A program made the translations under genes and the position numbers. From positions 1 through 34,669 of the forward strand of contig CAAGDO010000131.1 of assembly GCA_900768625.1 (NCBI GenBank): DNA of 34,669 nucleotides, given 5' to 3'. This document shows, piece after piece, positions 24,408-32,195 of this stretch (positions are counted from its first letter, which is position 1; each line of letters opens with the position of its first letter). The stretch comes from Bacteroidaceae bacterium. Its GTDB lineage: Bacteria > Bacteroidota > Bacteroidia > Bacteroidales > Bacteroidaceae. The notes under the pieces are model-generated. The model was not told the DNA's origin, made no database searches, and was given only the letters and a program-made list of their open reading frames with translations.

Positions 24408-25397
24408 ATGTCACGACAAAAAGCAAATCTTCTGCCCGCCATTTTCATTTTGGGCGGCGTAATCATTCTGGTCATCGTGGGAAGTATGTATGCTTTCAAC
24501 GATACGGCCGATACCATTCAGGGCGAAGCCGACGTCACGGAATACCGTGTGTCGAGCAAAGTGCCCGGACGAATTCTCGAATACCGCGTGAAGGAAGGTC
24601 AGTATGTGCATGCCGGCGACACGTTGGCTATTCTGGAAGCTCCCGAGGTGAGTGCAAAATTGGAGCAGGCTCAGGCTGCTGAGGCCGCTGCTGCAGCGCA
24701 GAACCGCAAGGCCGAAAAGGGTGCGCGTCAGGAACAGATTGCGGGTGCCTACGAAATGTGGCAAAAAGCCCGTGCCGGTGTGGAAATTGCCCGAAAGAGC
24801 TACGATCGCGTGAAGCGCCTGTTCGACCAAGGCGTGATGACGGCCCAGAAACTCGACGAGGTGACGGCCCAGCGCGATGCGGCTATCGCCACGGAACGTG
24901 CGGCCAAGTCGCAGTACGACATGGCCAAGAACGGAGCCGAACTGGAGGACAAGCAGGCTGCTGCCGCTTTGGTGAATCGTGCCAAAGGAGCCGTGAGCGA
25001 AGTGTCGTCATACATCCGTGAAACCGTATTGACGGCTTCAGCTGACGGTGAGGTGACAGAAATCTTTCCGCAGGTGGGCGAACTCGTCGGTACAGGTGCC
25101 CCGATCATGAACGTGGCGCTGATGGACGACATGTGGGTGACGTTCAACGTGCGTGAGGACCATCTTTCCCAGTTCAAGATGAACCAGACGGTGAAAGCAA
25201 CTGTTCCCGCCTTGGGCAACAAGGAAGTGACCCTGAAAGTTTACTATATGAAGGACCTCGGTTCGTATGCCGCTTGGAAGGCAACGAAGACCACAGGCCA
25301 GTATGATATGAAGACCTTCGAAGTCAAGGCTTCTCCCGTCGGTAAGGTCGACGGTCTGCGTATCGGTATGAGTGTCCTGCTTTCCCCTTCAAAGTGA
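24408..25397 (+). CDS. HlyD-family membrane fusion (periplasmic adaptor) protein
   Basis: This is a 329-residue adaptor protein. One transmembrane anchor lies at about 9-29 (LLPAIFILGGVIILVIVGSM). A lipoyl/barrel-sandwich domain follows (VSSKVPGRILEYRVKEGQYV, then AGDTL at about 65-75). The coiled-coil hairpin occupies about 85-190, rich in Ala, Glu and Lys. Then come the second half of the lipoyl domain and the beta-barrel domain (LTASADGEVTEIFPQVGELV). It should link the TolC-like channel to the inner-membrane permeases. It ends 4 bases before the first permease start. Confidence 0.9.
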   Translation: MSRQKANLLPAIFILGGVIILVIVGSMYAFNDTADTIQGEADVTEYRVSSKVPGRILEYRVKEGQYVHAGDTLAILEAPEVSAKLEQAQAAEAAAAAQNRKAEKGARQEQIAGAYEMWQKARAGVEIARKSYDRVKRLFDQGVMTAQKLDEVTAQRDAAIATERAAKSQYDMAKNGAELEDKQAAAALVNRAKGAVSEVSSYIRETVLTASADGEVTEIFPQVGELVGTGAPIMNVALMDDMWVTFNVREDHLSQFKMNQTVKATVPALGNKEVTLKVYYMKDLGSYAAWKATKTTGQYDMKTFEVKASPVGKVDGLRIGMSVLLSPSK

Positions 25398-25401
25398 TGT
25401 C

Positions 25402-26598
25402 ATGACGAAAGTCCTTAATCCCTCATCGCAGCGGCCGGAGCGCAAACGCCGCGGACTGCTGCTGCGCGAACTGCTGAGGATGGCGCGGCAACCCATCTAT
25501 TGGTTTTGCATGGTGCTGGCCCCGCTCTTCTGCTATGTGTTCTTCACCACATTGATGGCGAAGGGCCTCCCGCAGGATCTTCCCTTAGGCATAGTCGACG
25601 AGGACCATACGGCCACCACGCGTACCTTGGCCCGCAACCTGGATGCTTTTCAGGCCACGGACATCAAGTATGAATTTGCCAACGTGACGGAGGCTCGCGA
25701 AGCGGTGCAGAAAGGGGAGGTCTACGGATTCTATCTTATTCCGCGTGGCACGACACGGCTGGCACAGTTGCAGCGTGTGCCTACGGTTTCTTTCTATACG
25801 AACTATTCCTACCTTGTGGCTGGTTCGCTGATCTATCGCGACATGCGCATGATGTCGGAATTGGCCTCGGGCGCCGCGTCGCGCAAAGTGCTTTATGCCA
25901 AAGGGGCAACGGAGAAGCAGGCCATGGCTTTTCTCCAGCCTGTGGTGATCGATATGCATGCGGTGGCTAATCCGTATCTCAACTATAATGTCTACTTGAG
26001 CAATGTCATCATTCCTGGCTGTCTGGCAATCTTCATCTTTATGATCACGGTCTACAGTCTCGGAACGGAACTGAAGTTCAACACGGCAGACGATCTCATG
26101 AAACGGGCCGATGGCAGTATCATTGTGGCCATGACGAGCAAGTTGATTCCGCAGTACATCATCTTCCTGCTCATGGGAACCATCTATGTGTTCCTGCTCT
26201 ATGGCTATCTCCATTTTCCCTGCAATTGCGGCATCGGACGCATGTGGAGCGTGATGGCGCTTTATGTGCTGGCCTGTCAGGGGCTGGGTGTGTTCATGTT
26301 CGCCATGTTGCCTACGGTGCGCTTGGGCTTGTCGGCGGCCTCTTTGTGGGGCGTCATCTCGTTCAGCATTTCGGGAATGTCGTTCCCCGTGATGGCCATG
26401 CACCCCGTGCTGCAAGGCCTGTCGCTGCTGTTCCCGTTGCGCCATTATTTCCTGCTCTACGTGAATTGTGCACTTGACGGCTATCCTCTGGCCAATGCTT
26501 GGCCTTACGTGGCGGCCCTCATTGCCTTTGCCATCCTGCCTTGGCCTTGCATGATGAGGCTGAAGCATGTGATGCTCCACTGCAAGTATGAACCCTGA
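25402..26598 (+). CDS. ABC-2-type transporter permease 1
   Basis: This is a 398-residue membrane protein of the ABC-2/YbhR-YhgE-like type. One helix lies near the N-terminus (IYWFCMVLAPLFCYVFFTTL). A large periplasmic domain of about 180 residues follows (LGIVDEDHTATTRTLARNLD). A cluster of five helices occupies the C-terminal half (about 205-390). The ATG at 25402 is preferred; the upstream frame overlaps the adaptor gene. The second permease overlaps its end by 11 bases, showing tight co-expression. No ATPase gene lies in the operon. Confidence 0.85.
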   Translation: MTKVLNPSSQRPERKRRGLLLRELLRMARQPIYWFCMVLAPLFCYVFFTTLMAKGLPQDLPLGIVDEDHTATTRTLARNLDAFQATDIKYEFANVTEAREAVQKGEVYGFYLIPRGTTRLAQLQRVPTVSFYTNYSYLVAGSLIYRDMRMMSELASGAASRKVLYAKGATEKQAMAFLQPVVIDMHAVANPYLNYNVYLSNVIIPGCLAIFIFMITVYSLGTELKFNTADDLMKRADGSIIVAMTSKLIPQYIIFLLMGTIYVFLLYGYLHFPCNCGIGRMWSVMALYVLACQGLGVFMFAMLPTVRLGLSAASLWGVISFSISGMSFPVMAMHPVLQGLSLLFPLRHYFLLYVNCALDGYPLANAWPYVAALIAFAILPWPCMMRLKHVMLHCKYEP

Positions 26599-27877
26599 CT
26601 CTTATTTCCCAGACAGAATGAATTTCCAACGAATCATAGACTTTTGGCGTCAGGCCCTTTCCGACTGGAACTATATCTTCCGCGAGGAACTGCGTTCGGT
26701 CGTTAAGGACCAAGGAGTGCTCATCTTCTTCATCCTTGTGCCGTTGGGATATCCGTTGCTCTACACTTTCATATACAATGAGGAGGTGGTGCGTGATGTC
26801 CCCGTGGCGGTGGTCGATGACTGCCGTTCGGCCTTGAGCCGTGAGTATCTGCGCCATTTGGATGCTTCCCCCGACGTGAAGATCCTTTCCCATTGTGCGA
26901 ACATGACGGAGGCCAAAGACCTGGTGAAGCATCGGGAGGCCTACGGTGTGGTGCGTATCCCGCGTGATTTCTCCGAGCGCCTCATGATGGGGCAGCAGGC
27001 TTATGTCGGAGCGTATGCTGACATGAGCGGTATGCTCTACTACAAGAGTGTGCTGACTGCCAATACCAACGTGAGTCTCGACATGAATGCGCGAATCAAG
27101 GTGGAGCGAGCGGGCGGAACGACTGCCGAGCAGGACAAGGTCACGGAACACCCCATTGCCTACGAGGAGGTCAGCCTCTTCAATCCGCAAAACGGTTTTG
27201 CCACCTTCCTGATTCCCGCTGTGCTGATTCTCATCATCCAGCAGACCATGTTGCTCGGTGTGGGTATGTCGGCCGGTACGGCGCGTGAGAAAAACCGTTT
27301 CCACACGTTGATGCCCATCGAACGTCACCACACGGGGTTGCTTCGTATCGTGCAAGGTAAAGCTTTCGCCTATCTGCTGGTGTATATCCCCGTTTCGGTG
27401 TATGTGCTCGGCGTGGTGCCGCATTTGTTCAGTCTGAACCAGATTGGCAACCCCTGGGACATTGCTTTCTTTGTGGTACCCTTTCTTTTGGCTTGTATCT
27501 TCTTTGCCATGACGGTCAGTGCCTATGTGCGCAACCGTGAGATGTGTATCATGCTCATCGTTTTCTCCTCTGTGCCTTTGCTGTTCATCAGCGGTATTTC
27601 GTGGCCGGGGAGTGCTGTGCCTGGTTTGTGGAAAGCGATATCCTATGTGTTCCCTTCTTCTTTCGGTATCCACGGTTTTGTGTCCATCAACAATATGGGG
27701 GCACGCCTCATTGATGTGCGCCACGATTGGAACATCCTTTGGGTGCAAGCCATCATCTATTTCTTCACGACTTGCACCGTCTATCGTGCCGCCATCCTCC
27801 GTTCGCGTCAGCGATTGGTCGAAGCCTGGAAGGCCAAACGTAAGTCCTATCTCAAGGCCCACCCGAACGAGCTCTGA
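26588..27877 (+). CDS. ABC-2-type transporter permease 2
   Basis: This is a 429-residue paralogue of the preceding gene with the same plan: N-terminal helix (GVLIFFILVPLGYPLLYTFI), a periplasmic domain beginning VPVAVVDDCRSALSREYLRH, and a C-terminal helix bundle from about 205. The two would form a heterodimeric inner-membrane pair. The ATG at 26588 overlaps the end of permease 1; an ATG at 26618 (MNFQRIIDFW) is an alternative. The operon ends at the strong terminator at 27899-27968. Confidence 0.85.
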   Translation: MNPDSYFPDRMNFQRIIDFWRQALSDWNYIFREELRSVVKDQGVLIFFILVPLGYPLLYTFIYNEEVVRDVPVAVVDDCRSALSREYLRHLDASPDVKILSHCANMTEAKDLVKHREAYGVVRIPRDFSERLMMGQQAYVGAYADMSGMLYYKSVLTANTNVSLDMNARIKVERAGGTTAEQDKVTEHPIAYEEVSLFNPQNGFATFLIPAVLILIIQQTMLLGVGMSAGTAREKNRFHTLMPIERHHTGLLRIVQGKAFAYLLVYIPVSVYVLGVVPHLFSLNQIGNPWDIAFFVVPFLLACIFFAMTVSAYVRNREMCIMLIVFSSVPLLFISGISWPGSAVPGLWKAISYVFPSSFGIHGFVSINNMGARLIDVRHDWNILWVQAIIYFFTTCTVYRAAILRSRQRLVEAWKAKRKSYLKAHPNEL

Positions 27878-27898
27878 CGTTTATCTTCCAAACAAAAG

Positions 27899-27968
27899 AA
27901 TACGGATTCTTCTGATTCCCCTGACTTCAGTTTGCAGTCAGCGTGATCGGAAGAATCCGTATTTTTTT
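27899..27968 (+). terminator. Rho-independent terminator of the efflux operon
   Basis: The 18-base arms AATACGGATTCTTCTGAT (27899-27916) and ATCGGAAGAATCCGTATT (27946-27963) pair with one G-U, followed by a T7 run (27962-27968). It lies 21 bases past the second permease stop. Confidence 0.88.
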
Positions 27969-28074
27969 GCTTTGCGCGGGGGTGACGTTAATGGCTGCCA
28001 ATGAGCCGTTCATTCGGTGTACTCAAATGGAAAAAGGGAGATAGTTGTCCTAAATCCCTTGATAAGTTAGCGAA

Positions 28075-28250
28075 CGGCAATTGCCATTCACTCTACCGGC
28101 AATTGCCATTCGCTCTACCGGCAAATGCCGTTCGCCCTACCGGCAATTGCCATTCGCTCTACCGGCAATTGCCATTCGCCCTACCGGCAAATGCCGTTCG
28201 CTCTACCGGCAATTGCCATTCGCCCTACCGGCAAATGCCGTTCGGTTACT
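28075..28250. repeat. 22-bp tandem repeat array, eight units
   Basis: Eight consecutive 22-bp units start at 28075 (28075, 28097, 28119, 28141, 28163, 28185, 28207, 28229). The consensus is CGGCAATTGCCATTCGCTCT plus AC. A second version carries CAAATGCCGTTCG in place of CAATTGCCATTCG (units 3, 6 and 8). The core GGCAATTGCC is a perfect palindrome. The last unit decays after CGTTCG. There are no spacers, so it is not CRISPR. It lies in the 585-base gap 27878-28462 between convergent operons; the open frames across it are repeat artefacts. Confidence 0.9.
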
Positions 28251-28306
28251 TCAAACGGAGTTCATGACGACTTTATTGGCTGATTCTTGGACAGTTACGT
28301 CATGGC

Positions 28307-28346
28307 AAAAAAATAACTTGCACAAATTCGATTTGCGCAAGTTATT
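28307..28346 (-). terminator. Terminator of the natA/natB-like operon
   Basis: The 16-base arms AATAACTTGCACAAAT (28312-28327) and ATTTGCGCAAGTTATT (28331-28346) pair with one G-U around a TCG loop. On the minus strand a T7 run follows (28313-28307). It lies about 117 bases past the permease stop at 28463. Confidence 0.8.
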
Positions 28347-28362
28347 CTTTAACTGTTACTTG

Positions 28363-28427
28363 AGTCAACCTTCAAAGGTTGACTAAAACAAGAATAGGGC
28401 TGTCCGATGAAATTGACCTTAGGTCAA
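28363..28427. repeat. Two small palindromes downstream of the permease gene
   Basis: AGTCAACCTT (28363-28372) pairs with AAGGTTGACT (28375-28384) around a two-base loop. TTGACCTTAGGTCAA at 28413-28427 is a 15-base quasi-palindrome. Both share the TTGAC core. They could be operators, decay-blocking stems or remnants of repeats. Confidence 0.45.
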
Positions 28428-28462
28428 AATATACATGTTCCTGTTTCCATTGCGACAGCGTA

Positions 28463-29797
28463 TCATTTGTAAGTCACCCACTTTGCCAGTTCCTTCAAGC
28501 TGGGCTTTTTGCCATACATCAGGATGCCCACACGATAGATGCGGCCGCTAATCCAGATGAAGAGCAAGGCTGTTCCGTAGAGCAGGGCAAGTGAGAGCAA
28601 TTCCTGCCAAAGGGGTACGCCGAAGGGGATGCGCACCATCATCACGATGGGAGAGGTGAAGGGGATGATGGAAGTCCAGAAGGCAAGCGGGCCGTTGGTG
28701 TTTTCGGCAGAACCCATGGCCGCATAGAGTCCGAAGATCATGATGAACATCATGGGCATGAGGAACTGCGATGAATCTTCCTGTTCGTTGACCGAGGCAC
28801 CCACAGCGGCAAAGAGGGAAGCATAGAGAAGATAGCCGCCAATGAAGTAAAGTACGAAGCAGACGGTGAGTTCAACAAAGGGAAGATGAAGCACCGCGTT
28901 GAGCATCTGTTGGCTTTCCGAGCTGCTGGCAAGCATGGCTGCGTCGGGCATGCCACTCATGCCTGCTCCCATGGCAGGCGTCATGCTGGCCATTTGCTGC
29001 GTGTCGGACATGGAAAGCCCCAGGAAGGCGCTCGCTCCAAACATCAGCAGGACAATCATTACGCCCCAGATGGCCAACTGCACGAAGCCTACGCAGGCAA
29101 TACCCACAATCTTACCCATCATCAGTTGGAAGGGCTTGACGCTCGATACCATCAGTTCGACGATGCGGTTGGTCTTTTCTTCCATCACGCTTTGCATCAC
29201 CATGCCGCCGTAGGACATGACGAACATATAGATCAAGAAGGTGAAGAGGAAACCGGAAATCATGGCAATGGAAGTGTCGGAGGTTGATGTGTCCCCTGCA
29301 GCGTTTCGCTTGATGGTGGGGATGCTGATTTCGCTCTGCACATCCTCGATGATCTGGTCGAGCTTGGCAATTCCCGTGGCTTTCAGTTTCTGGTTACGTA
29401 TTTGCTCATTGATCACGGTTTCCACGTAGCTGAGTAATCCGACTGGGATTTCCTTGCGTGCCATCATGACGATGGCTTTGGGATTCTTGCTCAGGTCGGA
29501 GCGGATGTCGATGACGGCTTCCACCTCAGTGGTGTCGGAATAGTAGGCCGTGTTGTCGGGGTCGACGATGGGGTAGAAACGATAGGTGGCGTCGTCCTTG
29601 AAATGACCGATGTAGAGGCCCGTGGCATCATGGATGGCCACAGCCTTCTGTTCGTCATCATTGATGCTGGCCAACATCACGGGCACAAACACCAAGGCCA
29701 CCATGATGAAAGGCATCAGAATGGTGAGGATGATGAACGACTTCTTCTTTACGCGGGTCAGGAATTCGCGTTGTATGATGAGAAATAGCTTGTTCAT
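28463..29797 (-). CDS. ABC transporter permease (NatB-like)
   Basis: This is a 444-residue ABC-2 permease. The N-terminal helix is at about 20-42 (SFIILTILMPFIMVALVFVP). A periplasmic domain of about 140 residues follows. At least five helices lie between 180 and 425 (AMISGFLFTFLIYMFVMSYG; MEEKTNRIVELMVSSVKPFQ is the typical coupling segment of this family). The pattern matches NatB of Na+-exporting ABC systems, though many such pairs have unknown substrates. A Met/Ser/Ala-rich loop (about 265-295) between helices is unusual. It lies 58 bases downstream of its ATPase gene. Confidence 0.85.
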   Translation of the reverse strand: MNKLFLIIQREFLTRVKKKSFIILTILMPFIMVALVFVPVMLASINDDEQKAVAIHDATGLYIGHFKDDATYRFYPIVDPDNTAYYSDTTEVEAVIDIRSDLSKNPKAIVMMARKEIPVGLLSYVETVINEQIRNQKLKATGIAKLDQIIEDVQSEISIPTIKRNAAGDTSTSDTSIAMISGFLFTFLIYMFVMSYGGMVMQSVMEEKTNRIVELMVSSVKPFQLMMGKIVGIACVGFVQLAIWGVMIVLLMFGASAFLGLSMSDTQQMASMTPAMGAGMSGMPDAAMLASSSESQQMLNAVLHLPFVELTVCFVLYFIGGYLLYASLFAAVGASVNEQEDSSQFLMPMMFIMIFGLYAAMGSAENTNGPLAFWTSIIPFTSPIVMMVRIPFGVPLWQELLSLALLYGTALLFIWISGRIYRVGILMYGKKPSLKELAKWVTYK

Positions 29798-29855
29798 AGT
29801 TCGTATGGTTGTTCAAGGGGGGGATAAGTGACTTGTCAGGATGATCAGAGAATCA

Positions 29856-30785
29856 TCATGCTGAATGGTCAGAACCGCCCTCAACTTGTTTGATGAATAT
29901 TTCCTGCATGGTTGGCATCTTCTCGCAGATGGAGCGGAGTTCCACCTGTGAGGCCACGGCTGTGATCAAGTCGGAATTGCTCAATTCGGGGGCCTTGCGG
30001 ATGAGGTAGGTGTGGAGACCGCCAGCTTCGCAACATTGTTCCACTTCGAAAAGACCTTCTTTGTTGCTGAGGAGCGTTGTGTCAGTGGTGGTGGCTTCGT
30101 AGAGTCCCGTACGGAAACGTGATTTCACTTCTGCCACGTGGCCTGAGAGCACGACCTGCGAATGATTGATAAGGGCGATTTCGTCGCACACTTCTTCCAC
30201 TGATGACATGTTGTGGGTGGAGAAGATGACGGTGTGGCCTTTGTCGCGAAGCTCGAGAATCTCGTGTTTAAGCATCTCGGCATTCACAGGGTCGAAACCC
30301 GAGAAAGGTTCGTCGAAAATGAGCAAAGGCGGTTCGTGGAGCACGGTGATGATGAACTGCACCTTCTGCTGCATACCTTTGGAGAGTTCTTCCAGTTTCT
30401 TGTTCCACCAAGGCATGATGCCAAACTTGTCGAACCATTTCACGAGGCGCTCGCTGGCCTCAGCATAGGAGAGCCCTTTGAGGCGGGCGAGATAAATGGC
30501 CTGTTCGCCCACTTTCATTTTTTTGTAGAGGCCGCGTTCTTCGGGCAGATAACCGATGCGCATCACGTCTTCGGGCATGAAAGAATGGCCGTCGAAGGTC
30601 ACTTCGCCGCTGTCAGGAGCTGTGATGCGGTTGATGATGCGGATGAGGGTCGTCTTGCCGGCACCGTTGGGGCCGAGCAGGCCGAACACTTTGCCACGGG
30701 GCACATTGATGCTCACGTCGTTGAGCGCAGTGTGTTCGGCATATCGCTTCACAATATGGGAAGCTTGCAGAAACATTTCAGACAT
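29856..30785 (-). CDS. ABC transporter ATP-binding protein (NatA-like)
   Basis: This is a 309-residue ATPase. Walker A GPNGAGKT lies at 38-45, the signature LSKGMQQ at 134-140 (a variant of LSGGQ), Walker B LLIFDEP at 154-160, and the switch histidine is H191 in STHNMSSVE. About 90 residues after the nucleotide-binding domain are typical of NatA/YhaQ-type subunits. It should drive the adjacent NatB-like permease. Copy 2 of the palindromic element lies just upstream (30803-30995), so the gene's promoter is unclear. Confidence 0.9.
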   Translation of the reverse strand: MSEMFLQASHIVKRYAEHTALNDVSINVPRGKVFGLLGPNGAGKTTLIRIINRITAPDSGEVTFDGHSFMPEDVMRIGYLPEERGLYKKMKVGEQAIYLARLKGLSYAEASERLVKWFDKFGIMPWWNKKLEELSKGMQQKVQFIITVLHEPPLLIFDEPFSGFDPVNAEMLKHEILELRDKGHTVIFSTHNMSSVEEVCDEIALINHSQVVLSGHVAEVKSRFRTGLYEATTTDTTLLSNKEGLFEVEQCCEAGGLHTYLIRKAPELSNSDLITAVASQVELRSICEKMPTMQEIFIKQVEGGSDHSA

Positions 30786-30802
30786 GGAGATGGGTTGTTA
30801 TA

Positions 30803-30995
30803 AATGTCGTCAAACCTTTTCTGACGAAGAATGAATTTGGAGCTAGTGCGCTTCTATTTTCAATCTTCACCTTTCTTTTTGGCCGTTTTTTGACCTTTCA
30901 TCGGTCGTGTAGCTCACTACACTCCCTCTTCAAGGCCCAAAAACGCCTCAAAAATAAAGGCAAATCTTGAATTTCATAAAAGTTCAGACGACTTC
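30803..30995. repeat. MITE-like long palindromic element, copy 2
   Basis: This copy is 193 bp, the same length as copy 1, and is flanked on both sides by ATA like copy 1. The right end AAAAGTTCAGACGACTTC (30978-30995) is identical to copy 1; the left end has diverged (TGTCGTCAAACCTTTT). The interior is nearly identical, including CAATCTTCACCTTTCTTTTT and CAAGGCCCAAAAACGCCTCA. The apical hairpin GTGTAGCTCACTACAC (30907-30922) differs only in its loop. It sits between the TraB-like and ATPase genes. Confidence 0.9.
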
Positions 30996-31033
30996 ATAGA
31001 GAATGGGATTCAAAGTGAGGTGTTTCTTCCTGG

Positions 31034-31939
31034 TTATTTGCACGGTGTCACCTCATAGCCAGCCTTGCGGAGTAGTTCCAGAAGTCCGCGATCGCCTGGC
31101 AGATGGCCTGCACCCACAACAACGAGTGTTTGTTTTGCCTTCATGACGGCAGGGAGAGCTTTTGCCCAGTTGTTGTTGCGTGTGAAGATCAGTCGGTCTT
31201 CTTCTTCAGGTGTATAGTCGCAGGAGTTGTGGCGCTTTTCCGTCATTGCCTGTCCCAGAGTGTTGATGTCTTGGGCATAGAAGGCTTCGATGATGCGTTT
31301 CATCTCTGCCATCTCGTAGTCGGGATGGTCAACCAAACACATCAGTTGTTCGGCCTGGCGCTTGAGGGAGGTGCCATTGAACAGCACGTCGATTTGCTGG
31401 TCAACTGTTTCGAAACCGCCTATGGGCTTGCCGTTCTGTTGGGCCACTTTCTGGAAATAGGTGTCAAACTGGTCCGTGGGGTTGAAGCCTGGATACATTT
31501 TGAGGCATAAGGCTACTTGTAACTGCGTGAGTACGGCGGCAGGTTTCATCTGTGCGAGAGGGGCCAGCATGGGGTTGCTGAGGTCAGCGCCTAAGGTGTT
31601 GGTCAGGAATGCGTTGAGGCGAGTCTGTTCTTCGGCCGTCAGAAGTGTTTGTAAAGTCGTGCCTGCTGGAAGCATCATGCTTTCCTGCAGTTTCTGTAGC
31701 GAGGTCGCGTTGGTCATGGCATTTTGCATGTCCATTTCTCCATAAACCTGTTCGCAGTTGTTCAGCACTTCGCGCAGTTGGGGAATGGAGTCAGCAAAGG
31801 AGGCCTGAGCCAGATGGTAGCTTCCGAGTACGTAGGAAGGGCGCGTCAGGCCGTTGCCGGAAATGCGCCAAAGAAGTTGGGCTTGTGCACCTACGATTGT
31901 CAAGAGGGAAAGCAGGAGGGTAAAGATTCGTTTGGTCAT
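31034..31939 (-). CDS. TraB/GumN-family protein
   Basis: This is a 301-residue exported protein. The signal peptide is MTKRIFTLLLSLLTIVGAQA. The conserved first block is WRISGNGLTRPSYVLGSYHL, whose histidine (GSYH, residue 42) corresponds to the GTxH motif. The last block is VVVGAGHLPGDRGLLELLRK. TraB/GumN proteins are related to Tiki-type metalloproteases, but their bacterial role is not settled. It is probably periplasmic. It lies alone, with a -7 box upstream and the palindromic element downstream. Confidence 0.87.
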   Translation of the reverse strand: MTKRIFTLLLSLLTIVGAQAQLLWRISGNGLTRPSYVLGSYHLAQASFADSIPQLREVLNNCEQVYGEMDMQNAMTNATSLQKLQESMMLPAGTTLQTLLTAEEQTRLNAFLTNTLGADLSNPMLAPLAQMKPAAVLTQLQVALCLKMYPGFNPTDQFDTYFQKVAQQNGKPIGGFETVDQQIDVLFNGTSLKRQAEQLMCLVDHPDYEMAEMKRIIEAFYAQDINTLGQAMTEKRHNSCDYTPEEEDRLIFTRNNNWAKALPAVMKAKQTLVVVGAGHLPGDRGLLELLRKAGYEVTPCK

Positions 31940-32050
31940 TGTTTGAAGTGGGGAATTAGGTGGTTGGAAATGATTGTTTCTTTGATCTTTTAGACGAATG
32001 CTATGGCCTGTTTACTACAGCTTTATCGGTATTTTTCATTGATTCTTTGG

Positions 32051-32058
32051 CAAAGGTA
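32051..32058 (-). promoter_or_regulatory. -7 box of the TraB/GumN gene
   Basis: TACCTTTG reads on the minus strand at 32058-32051, about 110 bases before the start at 31939. No good -33 TTG is seen. Confidence 0.45.
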
Positions 32059-32104
32059 GTTTTTTCTGATGAAATGTTTTGCATGAAACCCCAATAAACA
32101 ACGT

Positions 32105-32167
32105 GTGCAGGCTCAAATTAAACGTAAAACTACACTGTGTAATTGTACGTTTAATTTGGGCCTGCAC
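32105..32167 (-). terminator. Long-stem hairpin after the epimerase gene
   Basis: Arms of 22 bases at 32105-32126 and 32146-32167 pair with one G-U (GTGCAGGCTCAAATTAAACG with CGTTTAATTTGGGCCTGCAC). It lies 28 bases past the epimerase stop. There is no strong T run on the minus strand, so it may be a terminator or a small inverted-repeat element. Confidence 0.6.
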
Positions 32168-32195
32168 ATTTGACTCGTTGTAAGAAGCGTGCAGG

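Noticed and set aside
26519..27862. Long minus-strand frame of 447 codons opposite the second permease
   Set aside because: It is His/Arg/Glu-rich with no recognisable domain, and the plus strand carries a clear membrane protein, so it is a shadow of codon bias.
28075..28250. Possible CRISPR array
   Set aside because: The units are directly adjacent with no unique spacers and no cas genes are nearby.
28001..28386. Two overlapping plus-strand frames with repeated Leu-Pro-Phe/Ala-Ile peptides
   Set aside because: They are translations of the 22-bp array, whose length is not a multiple of three; there is no promoter and both run into a terminator stem.
30803..30995. The 193-bp element as an insertion sequence
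   Set aside because: It has no transposase or any open frame of useful length, so it can only be a non-autonomous or structural element.
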